The position numbers and the translations under genes were made by a program. From Fomitopsis serialis (taxonomy: Eukaryota > Basidiomycota > Agaricomycetes > Polyporales > Fomitopsidaceae), in contig NW_025955023.1 of the NCBI RefSeq assembly GCF_022376445.1, forward strand, positions 124,001 through 188,000: a stretch of DNA of 64,000 nucleotides. Direction: 5' to 3'. The notes under the pieces were generated by a model. It was not told the DNA's origin, searched no databases, and worked only from the letters and a program-made list of their open reading frames with translations. This document shows, piece by piece, positions 23,651 through 35,849 of this stretch (position 1 is the stretch's first letter; the number at the start of each line of letters is the position of its first letter).

Positions 23651-25364
23651 AGCGGGGCGCGGGGGGAGGTTGGTCGTGTCGCTGGGCTTTATACGGGGAG
23701 GTGGTGGGCTAGAGCAAGCGTGTGCGGGGACGCGTGTTCGCGAGGGAGACCCAGTCCGCCGGGCCCGCGTCTCTTCACCGATCGCCCCGCCGGCGTCGGT
23801 ACCGCCCGGTGTCTATGGCGGCTACTAAGGATCGACGTCAGAGCCCGCGACGGCCTCGCACGTACGCTGCGCCCCGTTGTCTGAGACATTGTCTGAGGCC
23901 AGCCTGCGTCGCCCTGCTGCACCCGGGTCGTCGCATGGCCGCCCGCCACATCCCAGCCCGGCGAACGAGGAGGACCACAACATCGCGGTGACGTCACCGG
24001 CGACCAAGCATCGCAGGGACGCGGACGCCACACTCGCACCCTCTGTCAGTCGAGACGATGACGTCAGCCTCCCTCGGACGCGGACGACCTCCTCGGACGC
24101 TGCTTGCTTCCGATGGCCTCCTCCACCAGTTCGAATCCTACGCGCGACGTCAGGGCTCTCGACCGCCACCCGCCAGTTCTGGTGATACGATGCCAACCTC
24201 ACCGTCCTTGCGGACACCGACTTGGGGGACGCGGTACGTCCATCCATCCACCTTCTCGGGTCACTCACGATGCCCCTGCTTCATCACAGGTTGGGTGAAC
24301 GTCGACGAGACTCCTCTCGAGCTACGGTAGGTTGCGAGGTGGACTTGAAGTGCACCACATCCTCAGACGTGCCGCTCTGGAGCCCCGTCCAACACTGTGT
24401 CGGAGACGGTACGCTCCTGCCCCTGTTCTCTTACCGTGTTCAGCGTATGACCACCGGCTGACCGCTTTGAAGGTCATCAGTCGTTTTTGCCAGATCGATC
24501 TCTACTTCAAGGACATCTGGGAGGCGTTTACGAGCCGAAAGACGCTCTGCTTTAACGTCTCGGCCCGGGGCGCACTCGACAAATTTCTGTGGTGCTTGAA
24601 GCCTGCGCAGGTCAGTGCGTGCTCGCATCTGCTGTTCAAGCTCCAGACGCGTACGCCGTCGCCTGTGCTACTCGTCAGACCACAAATTGCTACGAAACCA
24701 AGGTTTGCTACGCGTTGCACGTCGGCACAGACCATATCACCACCCATGTCGTGTTCCAACATCACAGCTTCGAATGGTCTTCCCAGCCCGACGATGACGG
24801 TCCCTCGGACGCGGGTCTGCTCCCCAAGGACGAAGCACCTCCACCAGGGCACCGACATAGACCTGTCCATTCCCGATCTGCTGCGAGTGCACGCCGCGCT
24901 CGCAGGCGTTGTGAACCAGTGCGGCTCTATTTCTGTGTTCAACCTCTTTCTTCGTTTGCTACCCAAGGTAACGGCAACGCCCTCGCTTTTTGGAAGTACA
25001 TCTGGATGAGTTGTGTAGTCGATGCAGTACTTCATATGTTGATGGACAACTAGGCACATTCCGTGTACCCACTCTTACCGTATCAAATTATATTCAATAC
25101 GGCAGTCTCCGCGTAAGTCCCACGAAAGGTGCGTTCCTGCAGCATATTCGTCCGGACGCGTCAGAGCATAGTAGCAGCATGCTTCTCTATGCAAGAACGC
25201 TACCGCTAACCGACACACAGCGCGACTGCACAAGTAAATGCGAAGTCATTCTTCGCCATTGCTGTAGAACACGGGACTCCATGCGATATATGTATTATAC
25301 ATGAGAGGCATCGCATAAGCAATCGAAGGGCACAGATCCAAAAGACGAGAACGATACAACACGA
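23651..25364. other. Interval with coding-like but unassigned block
   Basis: The GC-rich DNA at 23700-24300 and the plus-strand frame at 24332-25009 look coding-like in places (for example FCQIDLYFKDIWEAFTSRK and FNVSARGALDKF). However, I could not assemble a continuous product with a start, clean introns and a known domain. It may be a decayed gene or one with many short exons that I failed to connect. Confidence 0.3.
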
Positions 25365-27843
25365 TTAACCATAAAAGTTCCACAGTCTGATATCCCCGTC
25401 GTCGCTCCCTGACACTATCTTGTCTTCCCCGAGCGCAAGACAGGTCACGGCGCCGCGATGTCCGACCAGAGTGGCCATGCACCGGCCTTCCTCGCGAACC
25501 CAGACCTTAACGAGACATCGTCAGCTCCTCGCCAGAAAAACGAGCGAGACATTACACACCTTGATGGTCCGGTCGTGGCTGCCGCTCACGAGACGCAGCT
25601 TGTCGCTCGCGACGGCCCAGACGCCCTCGATATGTCCGAACAGCGTCTTCGTCGCCTTGCCCGAGTCAATGTCCCACAACCGGATGGTGTTATCCAGACT
25701 CCCGGAGATCAGCACGCGCTTCTGGCGTTTCGACGCGGACGCACGGGTGTTCATGAGAGCAGTCGAAGACGAGGAAGCATGCGAGGTTGACAAGGGCTGG
25801 GAAACAAACGTCGGGGATCCAGGGTCCGAAGCGTCCACGACGTAGCCGGAGGCCGCGTTATCTGCGCCAGACGCGAGCGCTGCATCACCAGATGCGCCTT
25901 GACCACTTATAGATGATGGCTGCGCATTGGTCGCCTCGACATCATCCGCCTCGTCCTCGTCGTCGCTGTCCTCATCTACTGTCAACAGCTTCAGACTCTG
26001 AACCTGGCCGACGTGGCCCTTGAATATCCGTACACAACTCCGCAGGGCCAAGTCCCACAGCCTGATCGTCCCGTCGTCCGACGCAGAGAACAGCATCTTC
26101 CCCGCGTTGGGCTGAGATGAGAGCGGATCCGCAGCGGTCACGTCCGCGACGGACGGAGGAGGGGCAGAGCACCCGCCCGGCGCGTTGAGATCCCACAGCT
26201 GCACCGCGTTCACCCAGTCCAAGTGCCCGCGCAGCGTGAAGCACTCGCCCGTCTTCAGGTTCCATACTTTCACGGTCGTGTCGACGCTCCCGCTCGCCAG
26301 TAGGGTCGAGTCAAAGTTCAGGCAGACGACGCCCTCGGTATGGCCCTCCAGCGTCCGGAGACACTGCCCCGTCCGCCAGTTCCACACCTTCATGGTATGG
26401 TCCATGCTGCCGGTGATCAGCTTCACCGCGTCGAATTGCAGGGCGCGTACGGCACGCGTGTGGCCCGTGAGACAGTGCACCTCCGTACCCGTCTCCAGGT
26501 TCCAGACGCGCGCGGTGCGATCGTACGAACCGGTGATCAGGACCGGAAAGGCGGGGTGCGAGAGCGTCTCGTCGAACTGGAGACACATGACGCCATCGGT
26601 GTGGCCCTTGAGCGTCCGCACCGTACATCGCCCGCGTCGCCAGTTGCGCTCGATTCGGAGGCGTTCGCAGTAGACGTCCTTCCACGGGCGCGTCAACATC
26701 GGCTCTGGGGAAGACGACCCTGCAGCAAGAGCAGCGGCAGAAAGAGGAGACGATGATAGCGAGACAGCGACGGCGGCCTGGGGGGCAGCGACCAACGCAG
26801 GGGATTGCGGACGTTCTGTCGGTGACTCGCCGCCGTCACGTCGTTGTCGTTTTGAGGGCGGGCCCGCCATTGAGGCGTCCGGAGCAGCGACGCGCTTGCC
26901 GCGCGCAACGGCGCTCTCGCCCATCGGGGGCGACGGCGAGCGAGTGGACGGCATGCGGGCCATCCTCCGCTTCTCCAGGATGGGCAGGCCCCAGCCGCAC
27001 TTTAGGCATTTCTGCCCGATGTGCTGCTCGCAGATACCCCTCCAGAGTAGGTCGTCGTCCGCAAGGCTTTTCCACTGCCGACTGACCTGCGCAGCGCGAC
27101 AGAGCGAGGTGGCGTCCAGATAGCCGAGGATTTTGAGGGATACCTCGCGTGGAATGACGGTGAAGGGTCGAGGCGGATGAGATGTGCGAGTTGGTCGGAG
27201 AGGAGGGAGAGTTGGGAGAAGCAGCACATGGTGAGCAAGCCGTGGAGGATGAGGGCCCGGCGCGGGTGGGGGGACGAGGAAAAGTTGGACCAGACAGCGC
27301 TGACGGCCTCGCGCTCCTCGACGGGGAGTGCATCGAGTGCCTGTGGGGGAGTAGTCAGTACGGAGATGACTTACTAGACATGGGGTGAGATGGCCGAGAC
27401 GACAAGGACATCTGGTCGAATCGACAGGCTATGATCAGGACTACGAGCCTCGGACCTGAGCGGTAGTCGCCTCCAGATCCTCCTCCAAGCTCCCGAGCCG
27501 TATCCAAAGCACCTCTGTCGTCCACCGCTGCTTCCTGACAAAGCCGGAGAAGACTCACCTGCTGCAGCTTCAAGTTCGTCCCTTCATCTGCCATCCGCTG
27601 ATGCCGCACGCACAGTTTCCTCGCCGGAGGCTGGATGTAATCCGCGGTAGGTTTTCCGGCCTCGTTTGGCAGCGAGACCGTCTTTGTCAGGAGCTGGAGA
27701 GCCGAGTTGTCGACGATGGGTGCCTCGAAGGCGGGCATGGGCGGGGTGGGCGATCGCGGGCGCGGTACTGGCGACGCGGAGACGAGACGTGCAGGGGGGA
27801 GGGTATCACAGAGATAGGACGAGGGGGTGGATGAGGCGGCCAT
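25365..27843 (-). CDS. F-box/WD40 SCF receptor, Met30/SconB type
   Basis: Substrate receptor of an SCF ubiquitin ligase. In ascomycetes this family (Met30, SconB, Pof1) controls sulfur-metabolite repression. From a start at 27843 (or 27897) the N-terminus has the family segment QRMADEGTNLKLQQ, an intron (27341-27558), then ALDALPVEEREAVSAVW and SHPRRALILHGLLTMCCFSQ. The F-box follows (VIPREVSLKILGYLDATSLC), with the diagnostic CLKCGWGLPILEKRR. Seven WD40 blades come next, e.g. GHTDGVMCLQFD, LITGSYDRTARVWN and LISGSLDNTIRLWD; an acidic insert separates late blades. A last intron (25506-25559) joins to VWVREEGRC and the stop at 25365. At 27165-27167 one base appears to be missing from a GGG run, breaking frame between LIRLDP and FTVIPREV. 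Confidence 0.9.
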
Positions 27844-28354
27844 GTTGGCAGCGGTGGTGGCGGGGTGCGAGAGAGGAGAGACCTTGGTTATAAACATGCT
27901 CAGGCTCCGGGCGCATCTGGTGAATAAGCGCCCGCAATACGCCTGTCGCGTGAAGAATTGGCGACATCGCGCTGCATCACGCCATCCCTACCTCACCTCC
28001 TCCCAATGCACTCGCCACCGCAGCATTGCAAATGTCGCAGAAAACATTCGTTTGCTCACCGCCATGATCACACATTCACACACACGCAACAGCGAGGGGG
28101 GCGCGCATCACCATTCATGACATAACATATTGTAACGAGTATACTCATGCAACACAACGCCAGCAACCCTCCTATGCATGGCGAAGGACACGTCAGGGCA
28201 TAACACATACAGCGGAGGCGGGCCAAGTGCTGCTCAAGGCAAGATATATATATGGACGGCGGCGGGACGGGGCACTTGGGCAGAACAGACGAGAGAAAAC
28301 TCAGAGACAGAGACCGTGACCATGAAGAGTCCCATGCACCGGGCGACGGGCCCA

Positions 28355-30039
28355 TCAATCCAGGGAGATTCGCAGCTGCTCCAGAGGTATCGGCACGAAG
28401 TTGTCGAGGTCGATTCCCCGCGAGGCCAGCTCCGGTTCGCACCACGACGGCACCAGCTGTCTCATCAGATCTGGCCGCACAGACAGCTCTGTGAAATGAC
28501 AGGTCAACAAACCATAAAAGACGACATAGCGCCGCACGAGCACGCCGTCACGGAGCGCTGCCACTCACCCTCCCGAGTAAAGTCGAACAGTGGTGGGAAG
28601 TCCTTGCCGTTCGGCATCCGCGCGCCCTGCACGCGCAGTTCGTCAAAGAAGGGGTGGCACATCGCCTGCACTGCGCTCAGCCGCGCCTCTGGCGTGTACT
28701 CGAGCAGCTTGGAGACGAGGTCGATCGCTTCGGGCGCTGTGCGCGGGCGGAAGACCTGCCACGCACAAGTCAGTAGGCGCCCAAGTATGCAGTACGATGA
28801 TAAGCTTTACCTTTGAGAATGGGTGGGGCTTGATCTGAGGGAATTTGTGTTCCATGTAGTTTGGGTTCATCGTCTTGATCTGCTCCCGTGAGGGTGTACC
28901 GAGAACCTTGATGATCTCCACGAGCTGATCGATACCGCTCTCCCCGGGGAAGAGCGGCTGTCCCAGCATCAACTCCGCCATGACGCACCCCGTCGACCAA
29001 ATGTCTGCGGACCTGCGTCAGCGCCCAGCCACGCGACCCGTCAATGAAACTGCGGGGCTTACCGATGTTCGTGGTGTAATTCGTGGCTCCGAAAATGAGC
29101 TCCGGGGCGCGGTAGTACCGCGAGCAAATGTAGCTGACGTTGGGCTCGCCGGCGACGAGGATCTTTGCGGACCCAAAGTCGCAGAGCTTGAGCACGCCGG
29201 TGGCGGGGTTGAGAAGGAGGTTCTGGGGCTTGATGTCCCGGTGACAAATGCCGATGGAGTGGATGTACATCAGGGAGCGGAGGAGCTGGTACATGTACAG
29301 CTTGATTTGCAGCATCGGCATGGGCTGCTTGAGCTTTGCGTAGTGACGGCTAGCACGATACACGGTCTCTGGAACGTATTCGAGGACAAGGTTGAGGTAC
29401 ACTTCATCTTTCTTTTGCGACTAACATCAGTACCGAAGGCTCTCGTCCGGATCCAGGCGCGCGAGGAGGGGCAGACACTTACCTTCTCGCCATTAGAATA
29501 GAAAAAGGCCTTGAGGTCGACCACGTTGGGATGTGATACCAGCCGCATGATCTGGAGCTCACGGTTCTGGAAGGCGCAGCATAAACGACGATGTTGGCGG
29601 GGGTAGGGCGCCCGCGGCGCGGATCATGGACAATGGAACGCACCTTGAACCGCTTGTCCTGGAGAACCTTCTTGATGGCAATGTCCGAGTTGCCGTCGGA
29701 TTCGTCCATGAGCTTTGCCTGGAAGACGATTCCGAAGGAGCCGTTGCCGATGACCTTGCAGTTGGTGTAGACGAGATCCTTGACGTCGCCGGTCTTGCCA
29801 TCGGAGGCGACGACGCGGACGACCTTTCGAGGGTCATCGACGGCTGAAACAAAGGGGAGGTCAGGATGGATGGACAGTTTGCAGTTGGGACGGTGGGGAG
29901 AGTCGTAGGGATTGGTGGGAGGAGGACAGCTGCAGGGGGCCGGGGTGACGATCGACATGGCGGATGGGGGAGATCGGGGAGGGCTAGGAGAGTACGTACG
30001 CGATATCTTTACGCCATTTATGGGGGTGTGGGTAGCCAT
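28355..30039 (-). CDS. Glycogen synthase kinase 3 (shaggy-type Ser/Thr kinase)
   Basis: Cytosolic and nuclear CMGC-group protein kinase that phosphorylates primed substrates. A short first exon ([13 protein letters not shown]) joins across a 150-nt intron to [17 protein letters not shown]. Kinase landmarks are in order: glycine loop [19 protein letters not shown]-type lysine in [25 protein letters not shown] catalytic loop, DFGSAK, the activation loop [17 protein letters not shown] with the conserved activating Tyr, and [21 protein letters not shown]. The C-lobe runs through [20 protein letters not shown] and [18 protein letters not shown] to a tail ending [10 protein letters not shown]. About seven exons and roughly 390 residues, normal for a fungal GSK3. 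All splice joins checked kept frame, so the gene looks intact. The upstream DNA (30060-30260) is strongly purine-rich on the plus strand, i.e. CT-rich on the coding strand. Confidence 0.95.
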
Positions 30040-30059
30040 TTGGACAGGCGTAGATGGTA

Positions 30060-30265
30060 GGGATACAGGTTATTGGTTCGTTGGCTCGTGAAGGAGCGGA
30101 AGCGGGCAAGAGACGGGTACAGAAGCGGGGACGCGATGGGGGCGAGGAGGTGGCAGACGAGGCCGCTGACAGGGGACGACGGGGGCAGGGACGAGAGGGA
30201 ATTACGGGCGGGGAGGGGGAGGACAGACGGGGAGATGAGGAGAGAGGAGAGAGAGCAGACGGAGG
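30060..30265 (-). promoter_or_regulatory. CT-rich promoter tract of GSK3 gene
   Basis: About 200 bp dominated by G and A on the plus strand (C and T on the gene's strand) immediately upstream of the GSK3 ATG. Such tracts are usual in basidiomycete promoters of housekeeping genes that lack a TATA box. Confidence 0.5.
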
Positions 30266-30545
30266 CGCGGGAAACACCGATCACCAGACCGCCGCGCCAC
30301 CGCCCAAACAACCCCCGCCACGCCCGCCCTCTCTCCGCCCCACGCGACCCGCCTCCTCGTCCTCGCCCTCTTCCCACCGCCGACCCCCCAGCACGCGCGC
30401 TGCCTCCTGGCGGACCCGCGTACGCCCTGCGTACTCCGGGGCCGCACCCCGTGGGATGCATTTTTCACTCATCACATCCGGCAGTACGTGGTCCCATGAG
30501 TGGCCTCTGTGCAGGCTTCCGCCCGTCATGCCCCGTGCCATCGCA

Positions 30546-30896
30546 TCATAACAAGTCGTCCTCTGACTGTGGATGCGCTGCCGCCGACGGGGCGGTGTAG
30601 CTGCGCGCGCTGGCGACCATCTGACGAATCCTCTGACAGACTTCACTCGCCCGTCGCCCCAGAATGTGCATGTACTCTCCCACAGATATGTGCCACAGAG
30701 CCCAGCCAATGCACGCACCGCCCGAAGTGCTGATGGCATGTCGTTCCATGTCCATATACCGCAACTCCGCCGGCAAGCCTACTTGTGTGTTCGAGGTGAA
30801 CCTTCTCCGTGTCTCGATCATTGTCTGCAACCACACTTGCCCGTTCTTCGCGAAGTCCTCTCGCACCGAGGTCCGCGCTCGCTTCGTGCTCGCCAT
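30546..30896 (-). CDS. Possible small hypothetical protein
   Basis: A 116-codon minus-strand frame starting MASTKRARTSVREDFAKNG with a balanced composition, unlike the repetitive shadow frames around it. It sits in the 1.4-kb space between the divergent GSK3 and NDUFV2 genes. There is no domain, no homologue that I recognise and no visible intron. It may be a chance ORF. Confidence 0.2.
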   Translation of the reverse strand: MASTKRARTSVREDFAKNGQVWLQTMIETRRRFTSNTQVGLPAELRYMDMERHAISTSGGACIGWALWHISVGEYMHILGRRASEVCQRIRQMVASARSYTAPSAAAHPQSEDDLL

Positions 30897-31431
30897 ACAG
30901 CACGTCTCCGACCTCCTTCGCTCGCTGACAGGAAGCCAGGCCTTGGGTAGCCACAGTTCGGTGTCTAGATGATGACGACGACAGGTCTGGCCCTACCCAT
31001 GCGTGTCCGGTCTACGTCCATGTGCATCCGCCGTGGCTTCTCTCTGAGACGGGCAAGACATCTTGATTATGCGTCTCTGATTTCTCGGTGGACGTGTACT
31101 CACCAAGTTGCATGAAATGTATCATCTGCTTCTTGACGCAACCCACTCGGGCTTAGCAACCGTACAATTCTGGAAGCAAAAAATATATGTACATGTCGGT
31201 CCTGCCCTCCAGGGAAGCTAGGCAGCCATGATCATGTTCAGCATTTGAGACCACTGAGCGCATTAATTCTACACAACGTTTGGCATCCCGAGTCGTGACA
31301 TTTGCTCTTGCCCTGATTCGCTGGGCGGACGCTCATGTCACGTGATCGTCACCTCGGGCGACGTCGCTCGACGCAGCGCCGGGCTCATCGCCGCCACCTC
31401 CGCCCTCGTCCTCCTCGCTCTCGTCCTCACC

Positions 31432-32488
31432 ATGTTCGCGGCACGGCTCCCAAAACGCGTCCCTCGTTTGCCGCATCCCATCCGCAGAATATCTTCCTCG
31501 TCATGCCGCCGTTCCGATGCTCTCTTCGTGGTACGTGGTAGTGTCATGCTAGGCTCGCCCTGCGGGTACTGAGAACCGCATCCCAATTCCAGCACCGTGA
31601 CACGACCTACAACAACCCCAAGGTACGCCATGACAATCCACTTTGCCCAACACTGTTCACCTATTCACCCGCCGTGCCCACAGATCCCATTCGAGTTCAC
31701 CACGGAGAACCTGAAGCGCGCCCAGGAGATCATCTCGCACTACCCGCCCCAGTACAAGAAGGCCGCCGTCATTCCCCTCCTAGACCTCGGCCAGCGGCAG
31801 AACAAGGGCTGGACGAGCATCAGCGTCATGAACTACGTTGCCAAGCTCCTCGAGATGCCCCCCATGCGTGTGTACGAGGTCGCGACCTTCTACACCATGT
31901 TCAACCGGTGCGTCCCGTCGTCTCCAGCATTCCTGAACCCCGTGCGCCACGGAGAGGTGCAGCTGCTGACGCGCGCGCGCACGCAGAGAGCCCATCGGCG
32001 AGAACTTCGTCCAGGTCTGCACGACGACGCCGTGCATGCTCCGCGGCGCGTACGACATCGTCGACACCGTCTGCAGCCACCTCGGCGGGCTCAAGCCCGG
32101 CGACTCCACCAAGGACGGCAAGTTCACCGTCATCGAGGTCGAGTGCCAGGGCGCCTGCAGCAATGCACCCATGATGGCCGTGAACGACGATTTCTACGTA
32201 AGCGTCCGCCTGATCCGCGATGGCACGCCCAAGTGTTGATGTTAAGGACTGATGACGCAGGAGGACCTCACTCCGGAGACGACGAAGAAGATACTGGATG
32301 CATTTGCGAAGGGTCAGAAGCCAAAGCCGGGTCCTCAGAGTGGACGGCATACGAGCGAGAACTCGGCAGGTCTGACGGCGCTCACGTCAAAGGTATGCCT
32401 TCCGTGTGCTCATCTGCAGCTCGCGCTGATTCCGACGCCTTCGCAGCCATACGGTCCAGGCGAGTTTTGCTCACCAGAGTTCCAGTAG
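31432..32488 (+). CDS. NADH:ubiquinone oxidoreductase 24-kDa subunit (NDUFV2)
   Basis: Matrix-arm subunit of mitochondrial complex I that carries the [2Fe-2S] cluster N1a. Six exons (31432-31530, 31593-31622, 31684-31907, 31987-32197, 32261-32392, 32447-32488) total 246 codons, 245 residues. The N-terminus ([19 protein letters not shown]) is basic and free of acidic residues, fitting a mitochondrial presequence. The mature part has [37 protein letters not shown] and [17 protein letters not shown]. The four cluster ligands are in [13 protein letters not shown] and [11 protein letters not shown]. The tail [13 protein letters not shown] is typical of fungi. An in-frame upstream ATG (31342) would add a hydrophobic stretch; I prefer 31432. 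Confidence 0.95.
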
Positions 32489-32613
32489 ATAGTAGCAATA
32501 CATCATATTCCGATGGGCAATGGTATCGTATCCGTAATGCAGATGGCAGCACAATGTTCGAGCATGCATGATTAAGTATAAGAGAGCGAAAGAGAGCCAA
32601 GACAGTAGTTTGA

Positions 32614-34395
32614 TCAATCGTCTCCTTCACCGTCGTCCGTGCCGTACATTCCTTCGCCTCCTTCGGGCATTCTCTCGACGATGTATCTGTGCACCAGACG
32701 TCAGGACATTTGCGAGAGAATCCAGTAAATGACGCTCACTCAATTTCTTCCTTTAGATCGTCGCAATACCGCTCTGTCAAGGTTGTGCTCAATCAATCAG
32801 AAGAACACTGATGAGATAGTGCGCACCAAGTGGGAGGTCAGATTTGTCCAAGCCTTCCGATTCAACATGAGCTTCATTGCATTTTTGCCCCGGAGAGTAG
32901 TCCACTCACCAAAAGGCATCTCAATCTCATCCGCAATTCCCTCGATGCCCATCAGCGTAAACGCAACGACGGTCACGATGGGCACCATGCCCCAGCCGAG
33001 ATCCTTGATGAGCGTAAATGGGAGCACGAAGAGGTAGAGCGTCACGCATTGTTTGAGGTGGATACTGTACGAGCGGGGGATGGGTGTATTCGCGATGCGT
33101 TCCATCCCGGTCATCATCTCAACCATGCCCTGCACGCTACACAACCATCAGAACACCCCGTTCATGTTGCAAGCCAAACGATGGCACGTACTGGCCGCTC
33201 ATGGCGTTCGTCCCCGCTGGGCCGACCGTCTCCAGATACCCATCGCGCTTGAACAAGAACAGCAGCCTCGACAGCTCATGCGCGATCACGAGCGGCAGCG
33301 GCGTGCTCAGCGTCTCGGGGTGGGGATGGAAGTCGATCGTCTGGTGCAGCGCGCGCTCGCTGAGCAGCGGCGTGCGCGCCGTCTTCGTGCTCGCCTGCTT
33401 CAGCTTGTCCTTGCTCCGCTTCACGCGGATCCGCTTCGTCGCGTCTGCGCTTGGGCTCCGCCCCTCCGTGTCGCCGAAATGGGACGGGCTGCTCGCTTCG
33501 TCGGGCGTGAGGAACCCGCCTGGGCTGGTCCGCGCCGTCGCTGCGTAGCTCATCGCTGTGCTTGTCCTGCGTGTAGGCACGCCGAACCTCACGAGCTGCA
33601 CCGTGCTCGCTGGGAGGACACCGACGTAGTCTTCCCAGTCCAGCCCGTCCTCGCCTCTGAGGTAGTGTTTGACGGAGTAGGCGAACGCCGCGCATAGTTT
33701 CAGGGCGTCGACCTTGCGCCGGCGGAGCTGCGTTGCCGTCAGGTTCGGACCAACGCCCTTCACACGTGCTCCGTCGTCGGCGGGTGGGACTGCGACGTTG
33801 ACCCAAATCAGACGGGAGAGACTACGAATCTGAAGAAGCCCGGCTAAGATCAGAGTGTGCACAATCGGAGACCGTCGAGTGCACTGACATGAGCGGACAT
33901 CGTCCCGAAGTCTTTGCGTCCCTCATAATACCGATCGTACGATGTTCTGGTTTTTCGGTGAATGAGATAAACACGCATCGAGCAGTTCAGAACGTACCCA
34001 TTCCTAGCAAAAGTTGATATGCCCAGTCACTGACGTTCACAACATATCACGCGACCAGCTGACGCACCTGAATACCAAGATCAAGCCGACCTAGCTGCTG
34101 GTCAGTCCCCTCTCTTCACATAGCACACGCATGGTAACAACATGTTGGAACTTACCACGACCGATAGCAGAGGCACGACCTGATTGGTGAGCGCAACGTC
34201 CGTACCCTGGTCCCAGAGGTACGCAGCAATACTTGCGAAGATGGTGACAGTGAGGACAGGCCCGATGACGCGGGGGACAATCTACAAATTCATTCAGAGA
34301 TATGGTCGCGACCGAAAATGGCTGAACGCACGCTTCCTTTGAGACGCAGGACGTCGGGAAGCCAGGAATACTGTCGGATACCTCGTTAAGCCCTC
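32614..34395 (-). CDS. Bestrophin-like anion channel (UPF0187/RFP-TM)
   Basis: Fungal bestrophin-family membrane protein, a likely pentameric anion channel. The recognisable N-terminal exon gives YSWLPDVLRLKGS, joined to IVPRVIGPVLTVTIFASIAAYLWDQG (TM1), VVPLLSVV and VGLILVFRNG (TM2). Then comes the family motif TSYDRYYEGRKDFGTMSAH and VRSLSRLIWVNVAVP. A cytosolic stretch with a Ser/Lys-rich insert (about 33300-33560) follows, then ELSRLLFLFKRDGYLETVGP, a hydrophobic CVTLYLFVLPFTLIKDLGWG and FTLMGIEGIADEIEMPF. The last exon ends YIVERMPEGGEGMYGTDDG with a stop at 32614-32616. I could not find the initiating ATG; YSWLP is preceded by a splice acceptor, so a first exon probably lies upstream of about 34395. 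The 3' end is only 125 bp from the end of the convergent NDUFV2 gene. Confidence 0.85.
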
Positions 34396-34439
34396 GCGAT
34401 GCACTCCTGATGATAGAATCACACCTTTCGCAACTTCTG

Positions 34440-34870
34440 TCTTGATATTATCTTCGTCTAAGGTGCTCTTCAGTGTGATTCCCCGATTTCACTGGCAATT
34501 AGGCTGCACCTTCTGGAGCTTCACGGCACCGCTCTTGCCTGACACCGATGCAGTCGTCACCTCGGCCTCCTCCATGGACATGTTCGTTCTTGAGACAAAT
34601 GCAGATGCCGTCAGAGGTGTTAAGTGGGTGCAGCGAAGAGCCAATTGCAAGGTGCCACAGCTTAAGGCTTGTGGCAAGGGACGGGCATGCAGGAGCTGCC
34701 AGTGATGAGGCAGCCACAATTGCTCCGTCACCGAAGGTTGCTATATCGCAAATCTCGATCGTAGCCTGCATGTGATTCCTCCTGGTCCATCATCAAGTTC
34801 GTAGCTGACCTTGCTGCTCTTCAGCTTCTTGAGATTCGACTTTACAGTAACAATACTCAATACTTGAAAG
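34440..34870 (-). pseudogene. Unassigned coding-like fragment, possible beta-propeller end
   Basis: The minus strand shows pieces that read as protein in alternating frames: VTVKSNLKKLKSSKVSYEL, TIEICDIATFGDGAIVAASS, LKLWHLAIGSS and a terminal GAVKLQKVQPNCQ. The LKLWHLA segment resembles a WD or beta-propeller strand. I could not find a start, clean introns or a family. It may be a gene remnant or the 3' end of something badly disrupted. Confidence 0.25.
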
Positions 34871-34984
34871 CACCTCAAGGATGAGTGGACGCGTCATGGA
34901 ATCCGTCTCGCTCACATGATCCCGACTGAAGGCAGTAGTACTAGTAGGCAGATTTCACGAGAACGTTCGATCGACTGGGAGGGG

Positions 34985-35654
34985 CGTTGCGCGCAACGCG
35001 CAACGTGCAACGTGCAACAGTCACTTAGTCACGCTGTGACATGCACCCACTGCGGGTAAGTAACCTACTTATGTTGCCTACGAACTAGTCCCGCCTCCGT
35101 GTGGCTATGACATTGGAAATGAAAATAAAGCATCGGTTACAAACTGAGGAATAGAATGGTACTCTTAAATACAACAGGCTACTGTCAATGTGTCTTGTGT
35201 GTAGCCTTCGGTGACAGATGACTTGCCAAATAAGGACATGCGACGAGGCGCTGTGGCCACATCCCCATACAGTCCACTTGTGGTGAGCCTGTTCAGTTTG
35301 AAGATATTGAGTGGTTGGAATGTGTGCTATTTCCTACGCAAGAAAGGCCTTGCATGGCGTTTTCTCGGCCAAGTTGCAATCGCGGCCACCGAGCGAATCG
35401 CGATGCATTGCCCGAGAAATTACATAAGCGACATGTGGCGCGTTGAGTCACAGTGCGAATCACTCCCAGCTCTGCAGACTGAGGTCGTATTAGCTCTTAT
35501 TCTAGGCCTGTATATATCTAGCTGGAGCGAAGTGCGAAGTGGTCTGGTGTTATTTTTGCCAATATGTATACACCAACTGTCCCGTAACCCCTTGTCCCGC
35601 CCGACGAGGCAAGCCACACCGTGACTTGCGTGACGTTGCGCGTTGCGCGCAACG
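34985..35654. repeat. Inverted-repeat-bounded 670-bp element (possible MITE)
   Basis: A 22-nt sequence at 34985-35006 (beginning CGTTGCGCGCAACG) recurs as a perfect reverse complement at 35633-35654. Each copy is embedded in further GTTGC/GCAAC runs. The DNA between has no convincing ORF. A non-autonomous DNA element is the simplest explanation, but I found no clear target duplication. Confidence 0.5.
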
Positions 35655-35849
35655 CGTTGCACGCAACGGCTCTCCCCGTGGATCGGACTTTCTGGATTTC
35701 ACGGACACGTAGACGCGACCATGATCCGAGTGTGCCAGCACTACACTGCATGAGAATCCATTCCGTTTGCAAATATTGCTATATCGTGCAATCGTGAGTA
35801 TTGCTCGTCTATCAAGAAAGTATCGCCTCTAGATAAAACCGTGTACAGA

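Noticed and set aside
24130..24160. AGTTCGAATCCT resembling a tRNA T arm
   Set aside because: No paired T stem, D arm or acceptor stem at the right distance.
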